A stretch of DNA of 64,000 nt from Bacteroidales bacterium (lineage in GTDB: Bacteria; Bacteroidota; Bacteroidia; Bacteroidales; Muribaculaceae), in contig QAMW01000006.1 of NCBI GenBank assembly GCA_003150235.1, positions 1-64,000 on the forward strand, written 5' to 3'. The notes beneath the pieces were generated by a model. The model was given only the letters and a program-made list of their open reading frames with translations, was not told where the DNA came from and searched no databases. The position numbers were made by a program, and so were the translations under genes. The stretch's first letter is position 1, and the number at the start of each line of letters is the position of its first letter. This document shows, piece after piece, positions 33,713 through 42,857 of the stretch.

Positions 33713-34450
33713 ATGGATGTAAGCCGTACATATAATAAAATACTCGCAGTGGTGATGCTGGTGCTGATAGCAGCGGCACTGCCCGTGTCTGCGCAACAAC
33801 GCAACGACAAGTTGCTCAACCGCCCCTACTCCGACCTTCGCCCGTGGCATCTCGGATTTTCAATAGGCGTACACACCCAGGACCTGCAGATTACCCATAA
33901 CGGGTTCGTGACCGAAAACGGCGAGACATGGTTCATGGAGCAGCCGGCATTTTCGCCCGGTTTCTGCGTGAACGGACTCCTTGACCTGCGGCTCAACAAC
34001 TATTTCAGCATACGCTTCACCCCCGGAATGTATTTCGGCAACCGCGTCATAAAGATGCACGATACCACCGGCGGAGGCGTACAGCAGCAAAACCTCAAGA
34101 CCAACCTGGTGGTAGTACCGGTCGATGTGAAATTTGCCTCGATGCGCTATCACAATGCCCGTCCCTATCTTGTGGCAGGTGCAATGGTGACCTTCGACGT
34201 GTCGAAACGTCGTCCCCGCGACCTGTTACAGCTCAAGAGTACCGATTTCCTTCTCACGGCTGGATTTGGCTGCGACTTCTATCTCCCCTTTTTCAAGCTA
34301 TGTCCGGAGCTGAAGTTCTGTTTCGGTCTTACCGACGTGCTCAAACATGACCGCCCCGATTTCGTGGATGACCCCGACGGAATCAAATATACCCAATCAA
34401 TAAAGAAAGCCGTCACCCAGATGGTTGTGCTCACCTTTTATTTTGAATGA
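33713..34450 (+). CDS. porT: Type IX secretion protein PorT
   Basis: A 245-residue outer-membrane barrel of the PorT (SprT) family, part of the type IX machinery that exports proteins with C-terminal sorting domains. The signal peptide ends V-S-A-Q-Q; the body has the family's F-S-I-G-V-H-T-Q-D-L and R-F-T-P-G-M-Y-F-G segments and a final L-T-F-Y-F-E. Length matches characterised PorT (about 240). Its stop overlaps the porP start in ATGA, so the two are coupled. In Porphyromonas gingivalis porT is not beside porP, so its position here is informative. Confidence 0.85.
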   Translation: MDVSRTYNKILAVVMLVLIAAALPVSAQQRNDKLLNRPYSDLRPWHLGFSIGVHTQDLQITHNGFVTENGETWFMEQPAFSPGFCVNGLLDLRLNNYFSIRFTPGMYFGNRVIKMHDTTGGGVQQQNLKTNLVVVPVDVKFASMRYHNARPYLVAGAMVTFDVSKRRPRDLLQLKSTDFLLTAGFGCDFYLPFFKLCPELKFCFGLTDVLKHDRPDFVDDPDGIKYTQSIKKAVTQMVVLTFYFE

Positions 34451-35439
34451 CCCGACCTATGGCAAGGAAATCATATACACCGCTACTGCTGTTGCTTTTA
34501 TGCGCCCTGATATTTCCTGACCGCGCCACGGCGCAGGTCGACGCGCAGTTCACGCAATATTTCGAGGTGCCGTCATATTACAACGCCGCCGCTATCGGCA
34601 CATCCGACTTCATCAGGATACGCGGAGGGTCGCGCCTGCAATGGGTAGGTATCCCCAAAGCACCCAAGACATTTCTTGTCACCGGCGACATGCCGTTCAA
34701 GCTCATGAACAAGCGTCTCGGCGTGGGACTCATGATGCAGCAGGAAAGCATGGGTCTTTACAAAAACATGACCATAGGTGCACAGGCGGCATACAAACTC
34801 AAACTGTTTAAAGGCGAACTCAGCATAGGCCTGCAGCTCGGATTTATTGACGAGTCGTTCAAAGGCTCGGAAGTGATACTCCCTGACGGCGACGACTATC
34901 ACCAGGGAACCGATGAAGGCATACCGACGACCGATGTTCACGGCACATCGTTTGACCTCGGTCTCGGTGTATGGTACACCCACCGCTACTTCTGGGCGGG
35001 ACTATCCGCCACACATCTCAACGAACCCACCGTCACGATGTCGACCGACGGCACCGACGGCAAGGAATATGAGTTCAAGGCGGGGCGCACGGTTTATTTC
35101 ATGGCGGGTAGCAATATTCCCATAAAAAACACGTTATTTGAAATACAACCGTCATTCCTTGTGAAAAGCGATTTTACATTCACCACCGGTGAAATAACGG
35201 CAAGAGTGCGCTACAACAAGTTTCTCACCGCCGGAGTGGGCTACCGCATCAACGATGCGGTGTCATTGATACTCGGAGCTGAATTTAAAAACTTTTTCCT
35301 CGGATACAGCTACGATTACGCCACCTCGGCGATATCGAGAGCAAGCAACGGAAGCCACGAGATATGGGGCGGCTACCGCCTCAAACTCGACCTTGGAGAG
35401 AAAAACAGGCATAAGCATAAAAGCATACGCATAATGTAA
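34447..35439 (+). CDS. porP: PorP/SprF-family type IX outer-membrane protein
   Basis: A 330-residue barrel with signal peptide (L-L-L-L-L-L-C-A-L-I-F) and the PorP/SprF opening D-A-Q-F-T-Q-Y, then S-Y-Y-N-A-A-A-I-G. The family forms outer-membrane parts that link cargo or adhesins to the PorKN ring. The first Met overlaps porT by 4 bases; Met5 is an alternative start. It leads into gldK after 9 bases, giving the order porP-K-L-M-N of the P. gingivalis operon. Confidence 0.9.
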   Translation: MTRPMARKSYTPLLLLLLCALIFPDRATAQVDAQFTQYFEVPSYYNAAAIGTSDFIRIRGGSRLQWVGIPKAPKTFLVTGDMPFKLMNKRLGVGLMMQQESMGLYKNMTIGAQAAYKLKLFKGELSIGLQLGFIDESFKGSEVILPDGDDYHQGTDEGIPTTDVHGTSFDLGLGVWYTHRYFWAGLSATHLNEPTVTMSTDGTDGKEYEFKAGRTVYFMAGSNIPIKNTLFEIQPSFLVKSDFTFTTGEITARVRYNKFLTAGVGYRINDAVSLILGAEFKNFFLGYSYDYATSAISRASNGSHEIWGGYRLKLDLGEKNRHKHKSIRIM

Positions 35440-35448
35440 CCAATCAAT

Positions 35449-36885
35449 ATGAGACGAAATTTGAAATATCTGTTTATAACCATATTCGCCTGCGCCATGC
35501 TGGCGTCATGCGCGGTAGGCGGCAGAAGCAGCTCGGGCGGCGAGGTCACGGGAGTGGGTGGCACTTCCTGGGCGGAACCGACACCTTACGGCATGGTACT
35601 CATCGACCGCGGGTCGATGAAGGTGGGTCCGTCGAAGCCTGACAGCGCGTGGAACCTTCGCGCCGATGCCCGCGGTATCTCTGTCGACGGCTTCTGGATG
35701 GATGAGACCGAAATCACCAACAGCAAGTACAAGCAGTTTGTCTACTGGGTACGTGACTCCATAATCCGCGAGCGTCTTGCCGACCCTGCATACGGAGGCA
35801 ACGAGGCTTACAAGATTGAAGAGGACAAGGAGGGCAACCCGATAGGTCCGTATCTCAACTGGAGCAAGCCTATTCCCTGGCGCAATCCGGGTGAAGACGA
35901 GGCGCGCGCCATCGAGAGCCTTTACCGCACAAACCCCATCACCGGAGTCAAGGAGCTTGACCCCGAGCAACTCACTTATCGCTACGAGGTATACAACCAC
36001 ACCGAGGCGGCAAAACGCAAAAACCGCCTCAACCCGGCTCGCCGCGAATATGACACTGACAAGCCCGTGCCTACAGAGCTGCCCATCATCTCCAAAGACA
36101 CGGCATATATCAACGACGAAGGGGAGATTGTACGCGAGACCATCACCCGCGCCCTCACCGGCGATTATGATTTCCTCAACACATATATAGTAAATGTGTA
36201 TCCCGACACTACAGCCTGGATAAACGACTTTGACAATGCCTACAACGAGCCTTATGTGAGACTCTATTTCTCTCACGGCGGCTACAACGACTACCCTGTG
36301 GTGGGCGTGAGCTGGGAGCAGGCAAATGCCTTCAGCAACTGGCGCACCGACTTCCTGCGCCGTTCGCTCGGTAAAGACGGCATCTACATCGAGCCTTACC
36401 GTCTGCCGACAGAGGCAGAATGGGAATATGCCGCCCGTGCCGGAAACGACGAGAACATCTATCCCTGGGAAGGGGAACTTCCTCTTACCGAGGACAAGGG
36501 GTGCTTCTACGCCAATTTCAAGCCGGCGGAGGGCAACTATGTCAGGGACGGACATATAATCACCTCGCGTGTGGGTACATACGCCCCCAACGATTTCGGA
36601 CTGTATGACATGGCGGGTAATGTGAGCGAATGGACCTCGACCGCCTACACCGAGAGTGTAGGCAAACTCACAAGCGACCTCAATCCGGAATACCGCTACG
36701 ACGCGGCTGTAGAGGACCCGTACCGCATGAAGCGCAAGATTGTGCGCGGCGGCTCGTGGAAAGATGTGGCTCACAATGTCAGGAGCGACATACGCATGTG
36801 GGAGTATCAGAACGAGCAGCGCAGCTACATCGGCTTCCGCAACGTGAGAACCCAGATAGGCTTCGCCAAAGGACAGAAGAAATAA
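35449..36885 (+). CDS. gldK: Type IX secretion lipoprotein GldK/PorK
   Basis: A 478-residue outer-membrane lipoprotein. The lipobox is L-A-S-C with Cys21. The body is a formylglycine-generating-enzyme-like (SUMF1) fold: D-E-T-E-I-T-N near residue 84, R-L-P-T-E-A-E-W-E-Y-A-A-R, G-L-Y-D-M-A-G-N-V-S-E-W and R-G-G-S-W-K. In the secretion system it makes the periplasmic ring with GldN and has no known enzyme activity. A 545-residue minus-strand ORF covers it and is a shadow. It precedes gldL by 27 bases. Confidence 0.93.
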   Translation: MRRNLKYLFITIFACAMLASCAVGGRSSSGGEVTGVGGTSWAEPTPYGMVLIDRGSMKVGPSKPDSAWNLRADARGISVDGFWMDETEITNSKYKQFVYWVRDSIIRERLADPAYGGNEAYKIEEDKEGNPIGPYLNWSKPIPWRNPGEDEARAIESLYRTNPITGVKELDPEQLTYRYEVYNHTEAAKRKNRLNPARREYDTDKPVPTELPIISKDTAYINDEGEIVRETITRALTGDYDFLNTYIVNVYPDTTAWINDFDNAYNEPYVRLYFSHGGYNDYPVVGVSWEQANAFSNWRTDFLRRSLGKDGIYIEPYRLPTEAEWEYAARAGNDENIYPWEGELPLTEDKGCFYANFKPAEGNYVRDGHIITSRVGTYAPNDFGLYDMAGNVSEWTSTAYTESVGKLTSDLNPEYRYDAAVEDPYRMKRKIVRGGSWKDVAHNVRSDIRMWEYQNEQRSYIGFRNVRTQIGFAKGQKK

Positions 36886-36912
36886 AACCGTTATCACATA
36901 CCAACAAGAGCA

Positions 36913-37821
36913 ATGGGAAAAATCAAAAGATATAAGAACAGTGTAGAGCGTTTCCTCTCCGGAGAGAAGGGACAGCGCTTCTTCAACTTCGCCTACTCCA
37001 TCGGTGCCGCGATTGTAATCTGGGGCGCCCTTTTCAAGATACTTCACCTGCCGGGGGGCAACATGCTTCTGTCGATAGGTATGGGCACGGAGGTACTTAT
37101 GTTCGTGCTCACGGCTTTTGACCGCCCGCCGCGCGAATATCACTGGGAGGAAGTGTTTCCGGTGCTTTCCTCAAAGAATCCGGAAGACCGCCCCGACTTC
37201 AACGGCGACGGGGGCGTGAAGATTGTAGGAGGCGGAGTGGTATCCGGTCAGATGGAAGCCACTATCGGGGGGCAGATACCTGTCGGCGCAGGCGGACAGC
37301 GGGGCGCCGTAACTGAGGTATTGATACCCGATGACGCAACTCCTTCGGAGCGTTATGCCGCGCAGATGACCGCGCTTTCCGAGCAGATGGACCAGCTGCG
37401 CAAGACCACCGAATCGCTCAACCATGTTTCGGAGGTGCTTCTGGAATCATATCGCGCCATTACCGAAAACTCGGAGAATATCACCCGCAGCTCAAGCGGC
37501 TATGTTGAAGAGATGCAGTCGCTCAACCGTAACATCGCCGGTCTAAATACCATATATGAGATTCAGCTGAAGAGCGTCAGCTCGCAGCTCGACTCCATCG
37601 ACCGCGTCAACAAGGGCATCAAGGATATACGCGACATGTATGAGAAATCATCGGCAATGAGCGAGCGCTACTGCGAGGAGACCGAGAAGATGGTGCGCTA
37701 CATGCAGCAACTCAACCAGGTATATGAAAAGATGCTCCACGCGATGACAATCAATATGTATCGCCCGATGGGTGGAATGCCCGAAGGCACCACAGTATCA
37801 AACGAGGTAAATGGGAAGTAA
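36913..37821 (+). CDS. gldL: Type IX motor protein GldL/PorL
   Basis: A 302-residue inner-membrane protein forming, with GldM, the proton-driven motor of the type IX system. Two transmembrane helices lie at about residues 25-43 and 50-68. The charged residues known to matter in GldL correspond to Lys42 (G-A-L-F-K-I-L-H) and Glu60 (G-M-G-T-E-V). A long cytoplasmic coiled-coil-like region follows (from about residue 150). Its 3' end overlaps gldM by 11 bases. Confidence 0.93.
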   Translation: MGKIKRYKNSVERFLSGEKGQRFFNFAYSIGAAIVIWGALFKILHLPGGNMLLSIGMGTEVLMFVLTAFDRPPREYHWEEVFPVLSSKNPEDRPDFNGDGGVKIVGGGVVSGQMEATIGGQIPVGAGGQRGAVTEVLIPDDATPSERYAAQMTALSEQMDQLRKTTESLNHVSEVLLESYRAITENSENITRSSSGYVEEMQSLNRNIAGLNTIYEIQLKSVSSQLDSIDRVNKGIKDIRDMYEKSSAMSERYCEETEKMVRYMQQLNQVYEKMLHAMTINMYRPMGGMPEGTTVSNEVNGK

Positions 37822-39379
37822 CAATACACGCGGACTCTCACCCCGCCAGAAAATGATTAACCTTATGTACATCGTCTTGACGGCGATGCTTGCACTCAAT
37901 GTGTCAAGCGATGTGCTCGAAGGGTTCAGTCAGGTCGAAGAGGGGCTTTCGCGATCCAATAAAAACATATCGGAACGTAACGAGGTGCTTTACCGGCGTC
38001 TTGAAGCCTTTAACGAACAGAATCCGGGCAAAGGCGGCGTATGGTATGACAAGGCTACCGATGTGCGCCGTACCACCGAAAGGCTTTACCAGCTTATCGA
38101 CTCCCTGAAACTCGCCATCGCAGTGCGCGCCGACGGAAAGGAAGCCGATGTAAAGAACATCCTGAACCAGGATGACCTTGAGGCGGCATCGGTAGTGATG
38201 CTCGGAGCGGTATCGCCACAAGGCGCCCATCTTAAAAAAGAAGTACAAGGCTACTCCGACTATATAGCATCGTTCATGACCGACTCGGTCAAAAGCGACA
38301 ACATACGCAAAGCGCTATCAACAGCCGATGTCACCCGCAAAGGCACGGTTATTCCCGTGTCATGGGAAGAGGCGATGTTTGACAGCAAGCCTGTAGTGGC
38401 GGCAATCACGCTGCTCACCAAACTGCAGAGCGACGTGCGCTACGCCGAAGGCGAGGCTCTCGCCACCCTGCTCTCCAACGTCGATGCGGGCGATGTGCGC
38501 GTCAACGAGCTGAACGCATTTGTCATCCCGCAGTCACGCAACGTGATGCGCGGCAGCAAATACTCGGCAAATATTGTGCTTGCGGCTGTCGACACCACAC
38601 AGCGCCCTCTCATTTTCATCAACGGCAAGCAGCTTGACAACGATCACGGACTATTTGAGACCGTTGCCGGATCAACAGGCACGTTTGACTACAAGGGTTA
38701 CCTTGAAGTGCCTCATGGCGACGGGTCGGTGACGCGTCATGACTTCGAGTCAAGCTACACGGTAATCGAACCGACGGCAACCATCTCGGCGACAATGATG
38801 AATGTACTCTACGCCGGCATCGACAACCCAATGAGCATATCAGTGCCGGGAGTGGCGCCGGGAGCTATATCCGCCACCATGACCAACGGTACGCTTACCC
38901 GCCACGGTGACGCGTGGATTGCGCGCCCGGCAAAGGTAGGGACAGAGGCGGTAGTGACCGTCTCCGCCAATCTCGACGGTCGGCAGCAGACAGTGGCGTC
39001 CACGACCTTCCGTGTGCGCAAGCTGCCCGACCCTACCCCGTATATTGCATTTACCGACTCCAAGGGCAATCCGGAGCGTTACAAAGGCTCCAAACCGTTT
39101 GCCAAGACGCTGCTACTTGCCGCGCCCGGCATTGAAGCGGCAATCGACGATGACCTGCTCAACGTGAGCTACAAGGTGTTGAGTTTCGAGACAGTGTTTT
39201 TCGACTCGATGGGCAACGCCATACCGGAAGTGTCATCGGGGGCACAGTTCTCGCAACGTCAGAAAGACTCGTTCCGGCGCCTGTCACGAGGGAAGCGATT
39301 CTACATCTCGCGTGTGAGAGCGGTAGGACCCGACGGCATCGAGCGTGATCTCGCCCCGATGGAGGTAATTGTTAACTAA
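37811..39379 (+). CDS. gldM: Type IX motor protein GldM/PorM
   Basis: A 522-residue protein with one membrane helix near the N-terminus (M-Y-I-V-L-T-A-M-L-A-L-N) after the family hallmark L-S-P-R-Q-K-M-I-N. Most of it is periplasmic and spans toward the GldK-GldN ring. It couples proton flow through GldL to transport across the outer membrane. The opening and length match GldM. It overlaps gldL by 11 bases and precedes gldN by 19. Confidence 0.94.
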   Translation: MGSNNTRGLSPRQKMINLMYIVLTAMLALNVSSDVLEGFSQVEEGLSRSNKNISERNEVLYRRLEAFNEQNPGKGGVWYDKATDVRRTTERLYQLIDSLKLAIAVRADGKEADVKNILNQDDLEAASVVMLGAVSPQGAHLKKEVQGYSDYIASFMTDSVKSDNIRKALSTADVTRKGTVIPVSWEEAMFDSKPVVAAITLLTKLQSDVRYAEGEALATLLSNVDAGDVRVNELNAFVIPQSRNVMRGSKYSANIVLAAVDTTQRPLIFINGKQLDNDHGLFETVAGSTGTFDYKGYLEVPHGDGSVTRHDFESSYTVIEPTATISATMMNVLYAGIDNPMSISVPGVAPGAISATMTNGTLTRHGDAWIARPAKVGTEAVVTVSANLDGRQQTVASTTFRVRKLPDPTPYIAFTDSKGNPERYKGSKPFAKTLLLAAPGIEAAIDDDLLNVSYKVLSFETVFFDSMGNAIPEVSSGAQFSQRQKDSFRRLSRGKRFYISRVRAVGPDGIERDLAPMEVIVN

Positions 39380-39398
39380 GCTAATAAACAAAATTGTC

Positions 39399-40514
39399 AT
39401 GAGACTTTTACGACATATCCTTTTCATTCTGACGGCAATGACAATCGCCGTATCGGCGACGGCACAACAGTCGTCAAGTTCTTCTGTCGTGCGCAAAGGC
39501 GGCAGGGACTCCAAGAAGGAGAACACCGAAAAATCGGCGCGTGTCACCGACCGTATGCAGCAGTTTTTCAACGAGCCGGAACGCAGCGACGCCGATGCAC
39601 AATGGATGAAAATCGTCTATCGCCAGATTGACCTTGACAAGGTGAAAAATGCACCCCTATACTACCCTGAGGAGGTGATTGACGGGCAGGAAAACCTCTT
39701 CCGCATAATATTGCGGCTGCTTGCCGACGGCGAACTGAATGCCTATGAATATCTTGACGGCAGGGAGGTGTTCACCGACCAGTACAAGGTCAATGTGCGC
39801 GACATGCTCGACCGTTTTCACATACTTTACACCGAGGCAAAAGGGTCAACCGAGAAAAAACCGCGTTTCGCCATAGAGGAGAGCGACGTGCCCGCCAATG
39901 AGGTACTTTCCTACTACCTGCTCGAACGCTGGGAGGTGGACAAGCGTTCCAACCGTATGCGCACCACCGTCGAGGCAATCTGTCCCGTGCTCCACCGTTC
40001 CGGCGATTTCGGCGGCGAGGCTATCAAGTATCCTATGTTCTGGATGAAGATGGATGCCCTCCGCCCCTATCTCACCCAGCAGTCGATATTCATCGACGAC
40101 GACAACAATCTCGCCAAATATAATTACGACGACTTTTTCCAGCTCGCGCTATACGAAGGCGACATCTACAAGACCCGAAACCTGCGCAACAAGTCGATGA
40201 TGCAGCTCTATCCTGACCCCGACTCCCTGAAACATGCACAAGACAGCATCCAGAACTATCTGGTCAATTACGAAAAAAAGATGTGGGTGCCTACACGGGA
40301 GGAAATCATCGCACAGCGGGAAGAGCGTGAACGCCTTGCATCGGGCGACACAATCGCCACCAGGGAAGATAATGCCGAGGTAAAGAAAAGTGCCGCCCGC
40401 TCGTCAAGAGCAAGGAAGGCGACAAAGACCAAAGCGCCAAAGAAGGTGAAAGAGGCAAAACCGAAATCATCGCCGTCAAGCTCGGCTACACGCTCGGTGC
40501 GCCGACGCAAATAA
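39399..40514 (+). CDS. gldN: Type IX ring protein GldN/PorN
   Basis: A 371-residue periplasmic protein that forms the ring complex with the GldK lipoprotein. The signal peptide is M-R-L-L-R-H-I-L-F-I-L-T-A-M ending A-T-A-Q-Q. I chose the ATG at 39399; the extended frame from 39369 adds residues before the signal and overlaps the gldM stop. Conserved segments include I-V-Y-R-Q-I-D-L and L-Y-P-D-P-D-S. The last 50 residues are a Lys/Ser/Ala-rich basic tail (K-K-S-A-A-R-S-S-R-A), longer than I would expect and of unknown meaning. Confidence 0.92.
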   Translation: MRLLRHILFILTAMTIAVSATAQQSSSSSVVRKGGRDSKKENTEKSARVTDRMQQFFNEPERSDADAQWMKIVYRQIDLDKVKNAPLYYPEEVIDGQENLFRIILRLLADGELNAYEYLDGREVFTDQYKVNVRDMLDRFHILYTEAKGSTEKKPRFAIEESDVPANEVLSYYLLERWEVDKRSNRMRTTVEAICPVLHRSGDFGGEAIKYPMFWMKMDALRPYLTQQSIFIDDDNNLAKYNYDDFFQLALYEGDIYKTRNLRNKSMMQLYPDPDSLKHAQDSIQNYLVNYEKKMWVPTREEIIAQREERERLASGDTIATREDNAEVKKSAARSSRARKATKTKAPKKVKEAKPKSSPSSSATRSVRRRK

Positions 40515-40531
40515 ATATTTTACGGTTGTGC

Positions 40532-40562
40532 TTGGATATTACATACAAATATCGTAACTTTG
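40532..40562 (+). promoter_or_regulatory. Promoter of tRNA-Asp
   Basis: TTG at 40532-40534, 20 bases, then TAACTTTG at 40555-40562 matches the Bacteroidota consensus; the tRNA begins 16 bases later. Confidence 0.7.
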
Positions 40563-40577
40563 TCACGACCAATTTGA

Positions 40578-40654
40578 GGTGCGTTAGTTCAGCTGGTTAG
40601 AATACGTGCCTGTCACGCACGGGGTCACGGGTTCGAGTCCCGTACGCACCGCCA
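40578..40654 (+). tRNA. tRNA-Asp (GTC)
   Basis: A complete 77-base cloverleaf. The acceptor stem is GGTGCGT / ACGCACC, the anticodon stem CGTGC / GCACG with loop CTGTCAC gives anticodon GTC, and the T arm ACGGG-TTCGAGT-CCCGT is intact. The discriminator G and CCA are encoded. It has its own promoter and a terminator starts at its final base. Confidence 0.97.
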
Positions 40655-40687
40655 AGCAGCTCCTCCACGGGGCTGCTTGATTTTTAT
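40654..40687 (+). terminator. Terminator of tRNA-Asp
   Basis: AAGCAGC / GCTGCTT stem with a GC-rich loop and a TTTTTAT tail immediately follows the encoded CCA. Confidence 0.85.
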
Positions 40688-40713
40688 ACAGGTTTTCATA
40701 AGCGGGAATATCT

Positions 40714-41928
40714 ATGGACAATCTACAATCCGCAGCAGTCAAGGCTAAAAGCGAGCGGCTCTGGAACAGAAACTATATAAAGGTGATGTGCAGCAACTTC
40801 CTGCTGTTTTTCGCATTTTATATCCTTACTCCTCTGCTTCCGCTATACCTCAACGAACAGTTCAGCGCCGACAAAGACATGATCGGCATCGTATTGTCAG
40901 GTTACGTAGTGGCGACACTGCTTATCAGACCCTTCAGCGGATTTTTTGTCGACAGTTTCAATCGCAAGAAAGTGCTGATGATATGTTTCTTCTCCTTTTT
41001 CATACTTTTCGCCGGATATATCGGCGCGGGGACATTGCTTATGTTTGCAATCGTGAGAACCATGCACGGCATCCCTTTTGGAGCGGCAACAGTCGCCAAC
41101 AGCACTGTGGCAATCGACGTACTCCCGTCGTCGCGGCGCAACGAGGGCATAGGATTTTACGGACTTAGCAACAACCTCGCCATGGCAATCGCCCCCTCGG
41201 CAGGCATCTACATCCATGCTGCCACCGGCAATTTCAGCTCCCTTTTCTGGATAGCCCTCGCGCTGGCACTTGCGGGCTTCTGCTGCGCCTCGTCAGTGAA
41301 GATTCCGCAACGCGAAATCGTTCAGAACAAGCCCAAAATCAGTCTTGACCACTTCTTTCTTGGCAGGGCGTGGCTCATGGCGATAAACATCTGCCTGTTT
41401 GGTCTCTGCTGGGGAGTTATGAGCAATTATGTCGCCATCTACGGCAAAGAGGAGCTTGGCATCACCGACGGCACCGGAATTTTTTTCGCAATACTTTCGT
41501 TCGGTCTTTTCTCATCGCGCCTCTACGGGTCACGCGCCTTGCGCGCGGGCAAACTTACACAAAGCTGTGCCACAGGCGTAATACTGTCGCTTGTCGGCTA
41601 CACGCTTTTCGCCCTCTCTATAAACCAATGGACTTTCTACGCTTCGGCACTTTTCGTGGGTCTCGGCAACGGACAGATGTATCCCGCCTTCCTAAACATG
41701 TTTATAAAAGTGGCGCGCCATGACCAACGTGGCACCGCCAACTCATCGATACTGATATCCTGGGACCTCGGCATGGGCATAGGCATCCTCATCGGCGGAT
41801 TTCTTGTCGAATATATCAGTTACTCGGCGGCATTCTGGGTGACAGCCGCAATGCAGGCTGCAGGCGCACTGCTGTTCCTGTCGGCGACCCGATACTTCTT
41901 CATGCAGCGAAAACTTCATGATGATTAA
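40714..41928 (+). CDS. MFS transporter
   Basis: A 404-residue major facilitator with about 12 membrane helices. The loop 2-3 motif is seen as F-F-V-D-S-F-N-R-K-K, the standard MFS signature in a relaxed form. The second half begins after a charged loop near residue 205. It resembles drug/sugar efflux (arabinose-efflux-like) carriers, but the substrate cannot be named. It stands alone after tRNA-Asp, and a palindromic hairpin at 41929-41954 follows its stop. Confidence 0.85.
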   Translation: MDNLQSAAVKAKSERLWNRNYIKVMCSNFLLFFAFYILTPLLPLYLNEQFSADKDMIGIVLSGYVVATLLIRPFSGFFVDSFNRKKVLMICFFSFFILFAGYIGAGTLLMFAIVRTMHGIPFGAATVANSTVAIDVLPSSRRNEGIGFYGLSNNLAMAIAPSAGIYIHAATGNFSSLFWIALALALAGFCCASSVKIPQREIVQNKPKISLDHFFLGRAWLMAINICLFGLCWGVMSNYVAIYGKEELGITDGTGIFFAILSFGLFSSRLYGSRALRAGKLTQSCATGVILSLVGYTLFALSINQWTFYASALFVGLGNGQMYPAFLNMFIKVARHDQRGTANSSILISWDLGMGIGILIGGFLVEYISYSAAFWVTAAMQAAGALLFLSATRYFFMQRKLHDD

Positions 41929-41954
41929 GAGATTGTCTAAATTTAGTCAATCTC
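41929..41954 (+). terminator. Hairpin after the MFS gene
   Basis: GAGATTG / CAATCTC enclosing CTAAATTTAG gives a nearly perfect 12-bp stem right after the stop, but no T-tract follows. Function uncertain. Confidence 0.4.
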
Positions 41955-42007
41955 CAAGCCATACGCATTTTCACAACGGTAATTTAGCCCTGTTTAAAAA
42001 TTTTTTG

Positions 42008-42015
42008 TAACTTTA
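42008..42015 (+). promoter_or_regulatory. Possible -7 element of the uronate operon
   Basis: TAACTTTA, one base off the consensus, 39 bases upstream of the first gene of the uronate run. No strong -33 box. Confidence 0.35.
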
Positions 42016-42054
42016 CGCATTGATTGTTAGTAACCGCCTAAATCCTTCTCTATC

Positions 42055-42831
42055 ATGAAACGAATATTCTTCACACTAATAGCAATCGCGACATTGTTAA
42101 CTGTCAACGGACAATCGCGCGTAATTGAAATCGACAACCCTTCGATGCGCGTATATCTTCCCGACCCGTCAATCGCCACCGGCAGAGCCGTGGTAGCTTG
42201 TCCGGGAGGAGGTTACACTCATCTCGCCAAAGACCATGAGGGCTACGACTGGGCACCATTTTACAACAAGCAGGGCATCGCCTACGCGGTAGTGTGCTAC
42301 CGTTTCCCGAAAGGAAATCCCGACCTGCCCGTATCTGATGCGACAAATGCAGTAAAAATCATGCGTGACAGCGCGGCAGTGTGGGGCATAAATCCTCACG
42401 ATATCGGCATAATGGGGTCATCGGCAGGCGGTCACCTCGCCTCAACAGTCGCCACTCATGCCGAGAAATCGGCGCGCCCCGATTTTCAGATACTGTTCTA
42501 CCCGGTCATCACCATGGACAAGAGCTATACCCATATCGGTTCGCATGACAACCTGATAGGCAAGGATGCCTCTGCCGCCGCCGAGTTGCTCTACTCTAAT
42601 GAAAAACAGGTGACTGACGAGACTCCACGCGCGTTTATCGTGTTCAGCGACGATGATGATGTAGTGCCTCCGATGAACGGCATCAACTACTACGCCGCAC
42701 TTCACAACAACGGCGTACCTGCGGTAATCCATATATACCCTTCCGGCGGTCACGGATGGGGAATCCGCGAAGGATTCAAGTATAAAGCCGAAATGCAAGC
42801 CGACCTGAAAGCATGGCTTGAAAGTTTCTGA
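42055..42831 (+). CDS. Exported alpha/beta hydrolase (acetylesterase-like)
   Basis: A 258-residue hydrolase with signal peptide (M-K-R-I-F-F-T-L-I-A-I-A). The nucleophile lies in G-S-S-A-G-G (Ser123), the oxyanion region is C-P-G-G-G-Y, the acidic residue is probably in F-S-D-D-D-D, and the histidine is in G-G-H-G-W-G. The pattern fits esterases of the BD-FAE/acetylxylan esterase kind that remove acyl groups from plant glycans. It heads a run of uronate genes, so pectin-linked acetyl or similar esters are the likely substrate (inference). Confidence 0.8.
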   Translation: MKRIFFTLIAIATLLTVNGQSRVIEIDNPSMRVYLPDPSIATGRAVVACPGGGYTHLAKDHEGYDWAPFYNKQGIAYAVVCYRFPKGNPDLPVSDATNAVKIMRDSAAVWGINPHDIGIMGSSAGGHLASTVATHAEKSARPDFQILFYPVITMDKSYTHIGSHDNLIGKDASAAAELLYSNEKQVTDETPRAFIVFSDDDDVVPPMNGINYYAALHNNGVPAVIHIYPSGGHGWGIREGFKYKAEMQADLKAWLESF

Positions 42832-42857
42832 ATCGCCACTTGTAAATCCATCCGACC

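Noticed and set aside
35506..37143. 545-codon minus-strand ORF
   Set aside because: Lies exactly antisense to gldK and the start of gldL, both of which show clear family motifs; its residue pattern (His/Val-rich) is that of a codon shadow.
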